This document shows, one piece after another, positions 26,892 through 34,976 of a stretch of 64,000 bases of DNA. The translations under genes and the position numbers were made by a program. The notes below the pieces were generated by a model that was not told where the DNA came from, searched no databases, and worked only from the letters and a program-made list of their open reading frames with translations. The stretch spans positions 496,001-560,000 of the forward strand of contig NZ_RJKR01000005.1 in assembly GCF_003752025.1 (NCBI RefSeq), given 5' to 3'. Positions within the stretch are counted from its first letter, which is position 1, and every line of letters starts with the position of its first letter. Source of the DNA: Curtobacterium sp. PhB115 (GTDB lineage Bacteria; Actinomycetota; Actinomycetes; Actinomycetales; Microbacteriaceae).

Positions 26892-28661
26892 ATGACCGAG
26901 AGCCGATCCGACTACGACCCGACACGGTTCCGCGACGTGTTCGAGGGCAGTTACACGTACGCGAACGGCTTCGCCCGGAACACCCATCGCTTCGCCGACC
27001 GGCCGGCGCTCCGCGAGCCCGAGACCGACCGCTCGTGGACCTACGCCGAGCTCGGGGACGCCGTCGACCGCATCGGCGGCTGGCTCGTCCGGCACGGTGC
27101 AGGGCACGGGTCCGTCGTCATGGTCGAGCTCCTCAACTCCCCCGAGTTCGCGATGCTGTACCTGGCGTGCCACCGGATCGGCGCCGTTTTCTCGCCGACG
27201 AACTTCCGGCTCGCCCCCGACGAGGTCGCGTTCATCATCGAGGACTCCGCTCCGGTGGTGATCGTCCACGACGTCGCCCGACGTGGCGAGATGGCAGCGG
27301 CGCTCGAGACCGCAGCGCACGCTCCCGAGCACGTGGTCACGGTCGGCGGCGAACGCGACGCAGCCCACGACCAAGGCCAAGCCCAAGACCACGACCGCGA
27401 CCGCGACCACGACCGCGACCACGAACAAGGCCACGACCACGACCGAGACGCCGCCGCAGCTGCCCCCTCCTTCGCGGACCTGCTCGCCGCAGACCCCGTC
27501 ACCGCCGACGAACTCGCAGCCACCGAACCGCGCAGCACGTACGACGAGACCACCCGGCTGTACACGTCCGGCACGACGGGACGGCCGAAGCCGGTGCCGC
27601 TCCCGAGCCTCGTCGAGGTGCTCAGCGCACACGACGTGATCATGCACTTCCCGCTCAGCCCGTTCGACAAGACGCTCAACATGTCGCCGCTGTTCCACCG
27701 TGGCGGCCTGTACTCCGGCGGCCCGAACCCGGTGTTCTACGTCGGCGCGGAGCTCACCACGCTGCGGCACTTCGACGCCGACGTCGTGCTGGACCTGGTC
27801 GAGTCCGAGCGGCTGACGTTCCTGATCGGTGCGCCGCCGAACCTCGTGCAGCTCGCGAACGCCCAGGAGCGCCGGCCCCGCGACCTGTCGTCGCTGCACG
27901 GCATCGTGACGATGGGGGCACCGCTCGACCGTGCCGCCGCACTCCGGTACCAGGAGCTGCTCTCGCCGCGGATCTTCAACGGCTACGGCACCACGGAGAC
28001 GTTCTGGAACACGTTCCTCCGACCCGAGGACTTCCCCGACGGTGCCGGCTCGACGGGTCGGGCGTCGACCGACGACGACGTCGCCGTGGTCCGCGTGTAC
28101 GAGGACCGGCTCGCCGAGCCCACCGACACCGTGCCGAAGGACGGCTCCGAGATCGGCGAGTTCGCGGTCCGGACCGTGAAGTCGGGCTACTCGTACCGGA
28201 ACCCCGGGCTCGAGGCGGAGAAGTTCGCGAACGGCTGGTTCTACCCGGGCGACCTCGCCACGTGGGACGAGCACGAGCGGGTGACGATCGTGGGCCGCAA
28301 GGACGACATGATCATCTCCGGCGGCGAGAACGTGCACCCCGTGCAGGTCGAGGCGGTGCTGCAGGAGCACCCGGGCGTCGCCGACTCGATCGTGGTCGGG
28401 GTGCCGGACGAGCGGTGGGGCGAGGTCGTCTCGGCGTACGTGATCCGGGCGCCCGAACGGTTGCCGGAGGACGACGTCGCCGCGGCGGCGGTCCTCGAGG
28501 AGTGGACCGGATCGCACCCGGGTCTCGCGCGGTACAAGCGGCCGCGGCGCTACCGCTTCGTGGACGAGCTGCCGTACAACGCGACCGGCAAGAAGGTGCA
28601 CTACCTGGCGAACGCGACGGCAGCCGAGGACCAGGCGGCCGGCCGGTTCATCGAGGCGTAG
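26892..28661 (+). CDS. AMP-binding acyl-CoA ligase family protein
   Basis: The 589-residue enzyme belongs to the adenylate-forming family and should activate a carboxylic acid to acyl-AMP and acyl-CoA. Motifs: the phosphate loop TSGTTGRPKPVPL near residue 225, YGTTETF near 365, and YPGDLATWDEHERV, GRKDDMIISGGENV and the C-terminal lysine motif YNATGKKVHY. AGGGAG lies 5 nt before the ATG. Unusual is a 28-residue His/Asp/Arg/Gln stretch (159-186) encoded by a hexamer array, in a region where homologues usually have a plain linker. The substrate is unknown; no biosynthetic neighbours. Confidence 0.87.
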   Translation: MTESRSDYDPTRFRDVFEGSYTYANGFARNTHRFADRPALREPETDRSWTYAELGDAVDRIGGWLVRHGAGHGSVVMVELLNSPEFAMLYLACHRIGAVFSPTNFRLAPDEVAFIIEDSAPVVIVHDVARRGEMAAALETAAHAPEHVVTVGGERDAAHDQGQAQDHDRDRDHDRDHEQGHDHDRDAAAAAPSFADLLAADPVTADELAATEPRSTYDETTRLYTSGTTGRPKPVPLPSLVEVLSAHDVIMHFPLSPFDKTLNMSPLFHRGGLYSGGPNPVFYVGAELTTLRHFDADVVLDLVESERLTFLIGAPPNLVQLANAQERRPRDLSSLHGIVTMGAPLDRAAALRYQELLSPRIFNGYGTTETFWNTFLRPEDFPDGAGSTGRASTDDDVAVVRVYEDRLAEPTDTVPKDGSEIGEFAVRTVKSGYSYRNPGLEAEKFANGWFYPGDLATWDEHERVTIVGRKDDMIISGGENVHPVQVEAVLQEHPGVADSIVVGVPDERWGEVVSAYVIRAPERLPEDDVAAAAVLEEWTGSHPGLARYKRPRRYRFVDELPYNATGKKVHYLANATAAEDQAAGRFIEA

Positions 28662-28757
28662 CGACCGACAGGCGTAGCGGCCGACAGGCGTCGCGCCAGC
28701 AGCGTCGCGACAGCGACATCACGCCGGCGACGTCGCGCCCGGCAGGCGGGACACACC

Positions 28758-28803
28758 TGCCTGGAGGCCCGTGGCGCCGCCGCCACGCGCCAACCGCCCG
28801 TCA
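28758..28803. repeat. Degenerate GGAGGC-family element
   Basis: GCCTGGAGGCCCGTGGC followed by a decayed right arm lies between the convergent acyl-CoA ligase and exporter genes. The preceding 95 bp contain loose repeats of GACAGGCGTAGCGGCC and GCGTCGCGACAGCG-like words. Confidence 0.55.
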
Positions 28804-30141
28804 GCTGGTCGCGTCCACCCCGCGGCGCGGCGCGTTCCGGGCGAACAGGCCCGGCAGCAGCCCACCGATCTTCGTCCCGATGCACAGGCTGACGAAGGTC
28901 GCGAGCGGCGTCGCGAGGGACTCCGGGTCGAAGGTCGCGACCGCCACGAGCCCGACCGTCCCCGGTACGAGCAGCAGGAACGCCGGGAAGAACGACACGG
29001 TCGCCGGGATCGCCGGCACGAGCCGTTCGAGCAACCGCGTCGCGACGAACAGCAGCGCGGCCGCGGCGCCGGTCGCGACGACGCTCCCCCACAGCGGCGT
29101 CGTCCCACTGACCAGGGCGTAGGCGGTGACCATGACCGCCACCGACACGAGCGTCAGCCGCCACCCGGACCGGAAGACCAAGCCGAGCCCGATCGCCAGG
29201 ACCACCACGGCGACCCACGACACCCAGTAGGACGGCACCGACTCCCACCCGGCCAGGTCCGTGCCGACGCCGGCGACCTCGCCGACGAGCGCCGCCGAGG
29301 ACGGGTCGACGTGCAGCCCGGTCAGCGCACTGCCCGAGGCGATGCCGGCGGCCATGAACCCGAGCATGATGAGCCCCTGCACGAGCCGCGAGGAACCGGT
29401 GACGATGTCGGCCGCCGTGAGCTCGAGCAGCGCGTTCGTGATGAGCGCTCCGGGGACGAACACCGCGACGGGGGCGCACACCGCGAAGAGCGGGACCTGC
29501 TCGAAGCCGGTGCTCGCCGCGACCAGCCCGACGATCGTCGTCGATGCGAAGGCCGCCAGGAACGGGATGATCGCGACGGCCTCGCGGAAGCGTCGGAGCA
29601 CCAGCCCGATGACGCCGACGAGCGCCCCGACGACGAGTGCGACGAGGATCGCCCACCACGGGCACCGGAACACGACGGCGAGCCCGGCGGAGGTCAGCGC
29701 GTTGCCGAGGATCCACGGCAGCGCTGGCGGCGGGACGGTGCCGGCACGGATGGCCCGGACCCGCGCGGGGATCTCGGCGAGGGCGATGGAACCGCTCTCC
29801 AACCCGAGCACGACCCGGTTCGCACGGGCGGCCTGCCGGGAGGACAGCTCGACACCCTCGGCGTTCACGATCGTGGCGGCCCCGGTCGAGACCTCGCTCA
29901 CCATCACGAGCGCCGGCAGCACGCCGATGGCCAGCGTCGGACCGACCCCGGCGGCGTCCCGCGCCTTCTCGAGCGCCGAGCGGACGTCGGTGACGGAGCT
30001 GCCGGCGTCGAGCAGCAGCGCGCCGAGCGTGCCGAGGAGCATGCCCACCGGGACGGTCTCGCCGTCGACGACCTCGACGTGGGCCTCGGGCCGACGGAGG
30101 GCGTTCTGCAGGTTGGCGAGTGCGCTTCCGAGTCCGACCAC
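28801..30141 (-). CDS. ThrE-type threonine/serine exporter family protein
   Basis: The 446-residue membrane protein joins an N-terminal ThrE domain (about residues 25-270: LLLDAGSSVTDV near 45, then several membrane segments) and a C-terminal ThrE_2 domain of four or five segments (about 295-435). In Corynebacterium the family exports threonine and serine. GTG 30141 is preceded by TAACAT, 7 nt away, overlapping the sortase stop, so a separate leaderless transcript is plausible in addition to readthrough from the sortase gene 10 bp upstream. Substrate is inferred from family only. Confidence 0.88.
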   Translation of the reverse strand: MVGLGSALANLQNALRRPEAHVEVVDGETVPVGMLLGTLGALLLDAGSSVTDVRSALEKARDAAGVGPTLAIGVLPALVMVSEVSTGAATIVNAEGVELSSRQAARANRVVLGLESGSIALAEIPARVRAIRAGTVPPPALPWILGNALTSAGLAVVFRCPWWAILVALVVGALVGVIGLVLRRFREAVAIIPFLAAFASTTIVGLVAASTGFEQVPLFAVCAPVAVFVPGALITNALLELTAADIVTGSSRLVQGLIMLGFMAAGIASGSALTGLHVDPSSAALVGEVAGVGTDLAGWESVPSYWVSWVAVVVLAIGLGLVFRSGWRLTLVSVAVMVTAYALVSGTTPLWGSVVATGAAAALLFVATRLLERLVPAIPATVSFFPAFLLLVPGTVGLVAVATFDPESLATPLATFVSLCIGTKIGGLLPGLFARNAPRRGVDATS

Positions 30142-30151
30142 GCAGGCGATG

Positions 30152-30832
30152 TTAGCGATCGAGCGTGGCTTCGATGACCACGTTGTCGACCGATGCGGAG
30201 CCGTCGGGTCGTTGCAGGCACGTGATGAGCAGGAGCCGACCGGGCTCGTCCGCCCAGACGTCCGCGTCCGCCGCGACGGTCGCCTTGGTGATCCGCTCCG
30301 AGCCGGTCACCGTCCACCGGGCGTCGCCGATCCGGACGCTGCTGCCGACGGCGACCTCGGAACGCTGACCGTCGACGTCGATGAGCAGGTTCCCCGGGCC
30401 GATCGCGCCGTTCCGCAGCGAGTGCATCACGACGAACACGGTGCCGTCTGCGCGGTCCGCGAGGCCGACGCCCGTGTTCCGCACGCGGTATGCCTCGCTG
30501 AACCCCGGCGGGGTGATCTGTCCGTCGACCGCGTCGAGTTCGCCGAGCGGGACGTCGAGTCCGACGGACGGGACCTCGAGCCGGTCGCCGGTGTCCGTGA
30601 CCGCGTTCGAGGCCGTTGCCGCTCCACCGGACTCCCCAGGGTCGAGCGTGACGTGCTTGCCGTCGAGGGACGTCCCGGTGATCGCCGTCGGCGACGCGGA
30701 TCCGGTCGTCGCGGTCACGACGCCCACCACGCCGACGACGAGCGCGGTGACCGCGACGGTGGCGACGCTCCAGAGCAGCGCACCGCCGCGACGGCGGCGG
30801 TCGCTGCGCGACGTGGTGGGTGGCGTGCTCAT
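30152..30832 (-). CDS. Class F-like sortase
   Basis: The 226-residue protein has an N-terminal membrane anchor (about residues 18-42) and an extracytoplasmic sortase domain. Catalytic candidates are His in VVMHSLRNG near residue 136, Cys in LLLITCLQRPDGS near residue 207 and the nearby Arg. Sortases cleave a sorting motif and link proteins to the cell wall. The gene lies just downstream of an HtaA-domain protein whose C-terminus has LPWIG, a hydrophobic segment and RRR, a likely substrate. The start sits at the end of three 17-bp repeats that each carry ATGAG. Confidence 0.85.
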   Translation of the reverse strand: MSTPPTTSRSDRRRRGGALLWSVATVAVTALVVGVVGVVTATTGSASPTAITGTSLDGKHVTLDPGESGGAATASNAVTDTGDRLEVPSVGLDVPLGELDAVDGQITPPGFSEAYRVRNTGVGLADRADGTVFVVMHSLRNGAIGPGNLLIDVDGQRSEVAVGSSVRIGDARWTVTGSERITKATVAADADVWADEPGRLLLITCLQRPDGSASVDNVVIEATLDR

Positions 30833-30883
30833 GGTGCGTTGGTCCTCATGGTGCGTGGGTGCTCATCGTGCGTGGGTGCTCAT
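30829..30883 (-). other. Chain of three coupled 6-codon mini-ORFs before the sortase
   Basis: Reading leftward, ATGs at 30883, 30866 and 30849 each open a frame of six codons (Met-Ser-Thr-His-Ala-Arg, Met-Ser-Thr-His-Ala-Pro, Met-Arg-Thr-Asn-Ala-Pro). Each TGA overlaps the next ATG as ATGA, and the last overlaps the sortase start. The arrangement follows from a 17-bp tandem duplication of the start region. There is no strong ribosome site, so translation of the chain is unproven. Confidence 0.6.
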
Positions 30884-30910
30884 GGTGCGTTTCCGGGGTG
30901 GTGACCGATG

Positions 30911-30942
30911 TGTCGGACGGGAGGCGCGCCTCCCGTCCGACA
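30911..30942 (-). terminator. Perfect palindrome of the GGAGGC family after the HtaA gene
   Basis: TGTCGGACGGGAGGCG is followed directly by its exact complement, a 32-bp perfect palindrome. It lies between the HtaA-protein stop and the sortase, 55 bp and 79 bp away, and could end or dampen transcription between them. Confidence 0.7.
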
Positions 30943-30951
30943 CGAGCGGTA

Positions 30952-30991
30952 CGGGGTCCGCGGGGCGGGCTGCACCGCCCTGCGGACCCCG
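30952..30991 (-). terminator. Hairpin directly after the HtaA-protein gene
   Basis: CGGGGTCCGC (30952-30961) pairs with GCGGACCCCG (30982-30991), with further G/C pairing inside. It begins 5 bp after the stop codon. Together with the adjoining palindrome it forms a double hairpin between the presumed substrate gene and its sortase. Confidence 0.65.
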
Positions 30992-30996
30992 GTGGG

Positions 30997-32568
30997 TCAG
31001 TGCTGCTGGGTGACGCGGCGGCGGTACGCGACGAACGCGACCGAGCCGAGGGCGATGACGCCGAAGGCCGACAGCCCGATCCACGGCAGCGCCGAGGTGC
31101 TGCTGGCGACGGTGCCGCCGGTGTTCACGGCCGCGCCGGTGGTGACGGCGGTCGTGGTGTCGACCGGGTCGATGACGACGACGCCGTCAGCGGTGACCGT
31201 GATGGCGAGCGAGACGACCGCGGTGCCGTCGGAGGACTCCACCGCGATGGTGTGCGTGCCGGCCGGGGTCGCCGTGGGGATGACGACCGAGGTCGCGAAC
31301 GCACCGTCTGCGTCCGTGGTGACCGAGCCGAGGACGACCGGGTCACTGTGCAGCACGATCGAGTACCCGGTGTCGGCAGGCAGGCCCGCGGCGCGCAGCG
31401 GCACGGCGTCGCCGACCGTGAAGGTCGTGGTGCCGCCGGTGCTCAGCGACGGGGCCGGCGCGGGTGCCGGGGTCGTCGGGTCGGTCGTCGGGGTCGTGCC
31501 GGGCTCGCTGGGCTCGGTCGTCGGCTCCGGGTCCGTGGTGGGCTCGGGATCCGTGGTGGGCTCGGGATCCGTGGTGGGCTCCGGCGCGGTGGTGGGCTCC
31601 GGGTCCGTCGTCGGCTCCGGCGTCGTGGTCGGCTCCGGGGTGGCTGGCTCCGTCGTCACGGGCGTCGTCGGCTCCGGGGTGGGCTCCTCGGCTGCCGTGT
31701 ACGTGATCGCGATCGGCTGCGGCTTCTTGGACGCGGCGTCGTTCGCACCCGAGCTGTACCAGTACGAGCTCTGCCCGGTCTCGTTCTGGAAGTCGATGAA
31801 GTCGGCGGGCCACGAGCCCCAGTCGGCGTTCGTCTTGTTGATGGTCGTCGCCGAAGCGGGCTCGACGCCCTTCCAGTCGGGGCTCACGGTGATGCCCGTG
31901 CTCGTGACGTCCACGTCGGTCAGGGTCGCGAGGTGCACCGTGCGCGGGGTCAGCGGCGCCCAGGAGCCACCGTCGCGCGAGGCCGCGTAGCCGGAGGCCG
32001 TCGCGGTGAGCTCGCCGGTGCCGTCCGCGGCGACGTGCAGCTGCGGGTCCTCCGCCGACCAGTACGTCATGCCACCGTAGAACGCGACCGTGAAGCCGCC
32101 GTCCCAGGCGATGTCCGCAGTGCCGGCCGCGGCGTCGACGGTGCCCGTGCCGTCGGCCAGGGTCAGCACGCCACGCGTGGTCGTCGCCGGGGTGACGGTG
32201 GTGCCGTCGCCCGTCTGGCACTTCGTGGCGAAGGTCGGGGTCGTCGTGCCGCCCGCGCTCGTCGGGTAGGCGATGGAGACGTTGCCGGCCGACGCGGCGT
32301 ACCCGGGCGACGGGTTCGTCGCGGTCCACGGGGCGGAGGCACCCGAGTTCCCAGCGACCCCGGCGGACAGGAAGTTGCAGCCGCCGAAGTAGGCGCCGGC
32401 GTTCGCCTCGTTGCTGAGGCTCCAGGACAGGGACGCGTCGGTGACGTCGGCGGAGGCGGCGTTCGCCGGGGCGGCGCCGATCGCGGCGGCTGCGGCGATC
32501 GTCGCGCCGAGGGCGACGGCGGTCGCGCCGGCGGCCAGACGCCGGGCGCGCGGTGTGGACAGGTGCAT
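30997..32568 (-). CDS. HtaA-domain cell-wall-anchored protein, iron-regulated
   Basis: The 523-residue secreted protein has a signal peptide (1-38, ending ANA), an HtaA-like domain (about 40-240; SLSWSLSNEANAG, then a later GGMTYWSAEDPQLHV), a 70-residue PEPTTD repeat linker, a small Ig-like domain, and a C-terminal LPWIG, hydrophobic helix and RRR. In corynebacteria HtaA domains bind haem. ATG 32568 follows GGAG by 9 nt; an in-frame TTG at 32583 is less likely. Two DtxR-type iron boxes upstream point to induction in low iron. A downstream sortase may anchor it. LPWIG lacks the usual Thr of LPxTG. Confidence 0.85.
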   Translation of the reverse strand: MHLSTPRARRLAAGATAVALGATIAAAAAIGAAPANAASADVTDASLSWSLSNEANAGAYFGGCNFLSAGVAGNSGASAPWTATNPSPGYAASAGNVSIAYPTSAGGTTTPTFATKCQTGDGTTVTPATTTRGVLTLADGTGTVDAAAGTADIAWDGGFTVAFYGGMTYWSAEDPQLHVAADGTGELTATASGYAASRDGGSWAPLTPRTVHLATLTDVDVTSTGITVSPDWKGVEPASATTINKTNADWGSWPADFIDFQNETGQSSYWYSSGANDAASKKPQPIAITYTAAEEPTPEPTTPVTTEPATPEPTTTPEPTTDPEPTTAPEPTTDPEPTTDPEPTTDPEPTTEPSEPGTTPTTDPTTPAPAPAPSLSTGGTTTFTVGDAVPLRAAGLPADTGYSIVLHSDPVVLGSVTTDADGAFATSVVIPTATPAGTHTIAVESSDGTAVVSLAITVTADGVVVIDPVDTTTAVTTGAAVNTGGTVASSTSALPWIGLSAFGVIALGSVAFVAYRRRVTQQH

Positions 32569-32584
32569 TCGGGTGGTCTCCAAG

Positions 32585-32603
32585 TTTGGGTAGCCTTACC
32601 TAA
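32585..32603. promoter_or_regulatory. DtxR/IdeR-type iron box, proximal
   Basis: TTTGGGTAGCCTTACCTAA agrees with the palindromic DtxR consensus TTAGGTTAGGCTAACCTAA at 15 of 19 positions. It ends 17 bp before the ATG of the HtaA-protein gene on the minus strand, so a bound repressor would block the promoter or early transcript. Confidence 0.7.
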
Positions 32604-32626
32604 CCCCCTGAGCATATGGACAGAAG

Positions 32627-32645
32627 TAAGGTAAGGCAAACCTAA
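32627..32645. promoter_or_regulatory. DtxR/IdeR-type iron box, distal
   Basis: TAAGGTAAGGCAAACCTAA agrees with the DtxR consensus at 16 of 19 positions. It lies 23 bp upstream of the proximal box. Two boxes in tandem suggest tight iron repression of the HtaA-protein gene. Confidence 0.75.
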
Positions 32646-32700
32646 TCTCGACACAGTCGGGCATGCGAGTGCGCCCTGGTCGCTCTCGCGAGACGCGTGC

Positions 32701-32777
32701 TGGTACCCCCGGAGGGACTCGAACCCTCAACTCAGCGATTTTAAGTCGCGTGCCTCTACCGATTGGGCCACGGGGGC
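32701..32777 (-). tRNA. tRNA-Leu (anticodon UAA)
   Basis: The minus strand folds into a cloverleaf: acceptor GCCCCCG with CGGGGGT, a 3-bp D stem, anticodon loop CTTAAAA (anticodon UAA), T arm GAGGG-TTCGAGT-CCCTC, discriminator A and an encoded CCA. Total length is 77. The variable region is only about 5 nt, which is odd for a leucine tRNA, normally a class II tRNA with a long variable arm. The anticodon stem has one mismatch and the first acceptor pair is G-U. No integrase or att duplication was found next to it. Confidence 0.85.
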
Positions 32778-32803
32778 GGGCCGCAACAGCCTACCGACGC
32801 ACG

Positions 32804-32836
32804 AGAGGCGGCCACCCACGAAGGGTGACCGCCTCT
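32804..32836 (-). terminator. Hairpin terminator after ndh
   Basis: AGAGGCGG (32804-32811) pairs with CCGCCTCT (32829-32836), with an inner ACCC/GGGT pairing. It begins 16 bp past the ndh stop and lies between ndh and the tRNA. Confidence 0.65.
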
Positions 32837-32852
32837 GATGCGAGCGAGACTG

Positions 32853-34334
32853 CTACTTGACGTCGGCCTTCACCGGCTCGGCGTCGTTGGAGACGTCCTT
32901 CGCGGGCTCGCCGTACGCGGGACCAGCGGCACCGGCGGGCTTGCCCTCTTCAGGAGCAGTCGTGGGCTTCGCAGCCTCGACCGGAGCGGCAGGCGCCTCG
33001 GCAGCGGGCTTCGGACGGGACGCGAACGCCTCGAACGCGGCACGGGGGGTCTCACGGTCGTCGAGCGACGCGATGTCGCGGCCGAGGAAGAAGCCGCCGA
33101 CCCAGTCGCCGATGACGCGCCACTTGCGCTCCCACGAGGGCATCGCCATGCCGTGGTAGCCGCGGTGCGCGCCCCAGGCCAGGAAGCCCTTCATGGCGAA
33201 CTTTCCGGACTGGAACACACCGATACCGAGACCGAGGCCCGCGACGGCGCCGAGGTTCTCGTGCTTGTAGTCGATCGTCGCCTCGCCACGGAGGGTCGCG
33301 ACGACGTTCTTCGCGAGCTGCTTCGCCTGACGGACGGCGTGCTGGGCGTTCGGCACGCAGAAGCCGCCGACGCCACCACCCGTGAGGTCCGGCACGGCCG
33401 CGACGTCGCCGCAGGCCCATGCGTCCGCGATCACGCCGTTGTCGTCCACGACGCGGAGGTCGGGCTGGACACGGATGCGGCCGCGCTGCTCGAGCGGGAA
33501 GTCGGTGCCCTTGACCATCGGGTTCGCCATGACGCCAGCGGTCCAGATGATGAGGTCGGACGGGATCGTCTCGATCGCGCCGTCGCTGGTCTTCAGCTCG
33601 CAGATGCCGCCGACGGCCGAGGCCAGCTGCGTCTCGAGGTGCACGTTCGCACCGCGCTGCGCCAGGTTCTTGAGCACCCAGTGCGAGGTCTCCAGCGAGA
33701 CCTCGGGCATGATGCGGCCCATCGCCTCGACCAGGTGGAAGTGCGTGTCGTCGAAGGACAGCTGCGGGTAGCTCTTCAGCAGGTCGGTGACGAATGAACG
33801 GAGCTCGGCGAAGACCTCGATGCCGGCGAAGCCACCACCGACGACGACGACGGTCAGCAGGCGGTCACGCTCGGGACCGGCCGGCAGGTTCGCCGCCTTG
33901 TGGAAGTTCGTGAGGATCTTGTCGCGGATGGCCGCGGCTTCCTCGATGGTCTTGAGGCCGATCGCCTCGTCCGCGACGCCCGGGATCGGGAACGTGCGCG
34001 ACACCGCACCGGCGGTCATGACGATCTGGTCGTAGGACTCCTCCCACGCCTCACCCTCGGACGGGGTGATCGTCGCCGTCTTCGTGGCGTGGTCGACCTT
34101 GGTGACCTTCGCCGTGACGACGCGGGTGTGCTTGAGGTGGCGTCGGTGCGACACGACCGCGTGACGCGGCTCGATCGAACCGGCAGCGACCTCGGGCAGG
34201 AAGGGCTGGTACGTCATGTACGGCAGCGGGTCCACCATGACGACCTCGGCTTCGCCCTGGCGAAGGTGCTTCTCGAGCTTCCATGCGGTGTAGAAGCCGG
34301 CGTAACCGCCGCCGACGACGAGGATCTTGGGCAC
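32853..34334 (-). CDS. ndh: Type II NADH dehydrogenase
   Basis: The 493-residue flavoprotein should transfer electrons from NADH to menaquinone without proton pumping, at the inner face of the membrane. FAD-binding GGGYAG is at residues 8-13, NAD-binding VVGGGFAGIE near 166, and the second FAD contact is AWACGDVAAVPD near 310; the quinone-side AQHAVRQAK follows. A C-terminal amphipathic region is followed by an unusual 55-residue Pro/Ala/Glu tail. GTG 34334 has AAGGAG about 10 nt upstream. It is 39 bp downstream of the DUF501 gene on the same strand. Confidence 0.93.
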   Translation of the reverse strand: MPKILVVGGGYAGFYTAWKLEKHLRQGEAEVVMVDPLPYMTYQPFLPEVAAGSIEPRHAVVSHRRHLKHTRVVTAKVTKVDHATKTATITPSEGEAWEESYDQIVMTAGAVSRTFPIPGVADEAIGLKTIEEAAAIRDKILTNFHKAANLPAGPERDRLLTVVVVGGGFAGIEVFAELRSFVTDLLKSYPQLSFDDTHFHLVEAMGRIMPEVSLETSHWVLKNLAQRGANVHLETQLASAVGGICELKTSDGAIETIPSDLIIWTAGVMANPMVKGTDFPLEQRGRIRVQPDLRVVDDNGVIADAWACGDVAAVPDLTGGGVGGFCVPNAQHAVRQAKQLAKNVVATLRGEATIDYKHENLGAVAGLGLGIGVFQSGKFAMKGFLAWGAHRGYHGMAMPSWERKWRVIGDWVGGFFLGRDIASLDDRETPRAAFEAFASRPKPAAEAPAAPVEAAKPTTAPEEGKPAGAAGPAYGEPAKDVSNDAEPVKADVK

Positions 34335-34372
34335 GGGGGATGATCTCCTTGGGTGGGGGTTTCGGAGTCGAG

Positions 34373-34921
34373 TCAGACTTCGCCGCCACCCGCCCCGACT
34401 CCAGCGTCTGCACCGTCATCATACGCCCGGCACTCACACCGGGAGGGCGACCAGTCCGCGCGCTCGAGCGCGAGGTCGCCGATGGGGTTGACGCCGGGTC
34501 CGGCGGCGAGGGCGTGACCGACGAGCGCGTGCAGGCACTTCACGCGGGTGGGCATCCCACCAGCGCTGATGCCGACGATCTCGTCGACGTGTTCGATCGA
34601 CTCGCGATCGGCCAGGTAGGCCTCGTGGGCCGCGAGGTACGCGGCCGCGGTGGTGTCGTCCTCGAGCAGGGCTGCCAGCTCGGGCATCACCTGGTTGGCC
34701 TCGAGGGTGCTGACCGCAGCGGTGGCCGCGGGGTGGCACAGGTAGTAGAACGTCGGGAACGGGGTGCCGTTCGACAGCCGGGGCTTCGTGGAGACGACCG
34801 TGGGGTTGCCACAGACGCAGCGTGCCGCGATCCCGATGACGTCGCGCGCCGGTCGGCCGAGCTGCGCCGACACGACCTGGACGTCGCGGTCGGAGGGCGG
34901 GTCGAAGGGAGGGGTCGTCAC
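34373..34921 (-). CDS. DUF501 domain-containing protein
   Basis: The 182-residue protein matches DUF501: ARCVCGNPTVVSTKPRL near residue 35, the FYYLCHPAATAAVSTLE stretch near 58 and SAGGMPTRVKCLHALVGHALA near 120 are the family blocks, with conserved cysteines that could bind metal. Function is unknown. In actinobacteria the gene regularly follows eno and the FtsB-like gene, as here. GTG start at 34921. The 55-bp gap to the FtsB-like gene suggests one operon. Confidence 0.92.
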   Translation of the reverse strand: MTTPPFDPPSDRDVQVVSAQLGRPARDVIGIAARCVCGNPTVVSTKPRLSNGTPFPTFYYLCHPAATAAVSTLEANQVMPELAALLEDDTTAAAYLAAHEAYLADRESIEHVDEIVGISAGGMPTRVKCLHALVGHALAAGPGVNPIGDLALERADWSPSRCECRAYDDGADAGVGAGGGEV

Positions 34922-34976
34922 GGGAACGTGAGCCTACCGGAGTCGCGGCGCCCCTCGCACCGTCGCGCTGGACGGC

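Noticed and set aside
32583..32583. TTG start for the HtaA protein
   Set aside because: It falls within the ribosome site of the ATG at 32568, which starts a clean signal peptide.
32701..32777. Integration site of a mobile element at the tRNA
   Set aside because: No integrase, no direct duplication of the tRNA end and no foreign-looking genes adjoin it.
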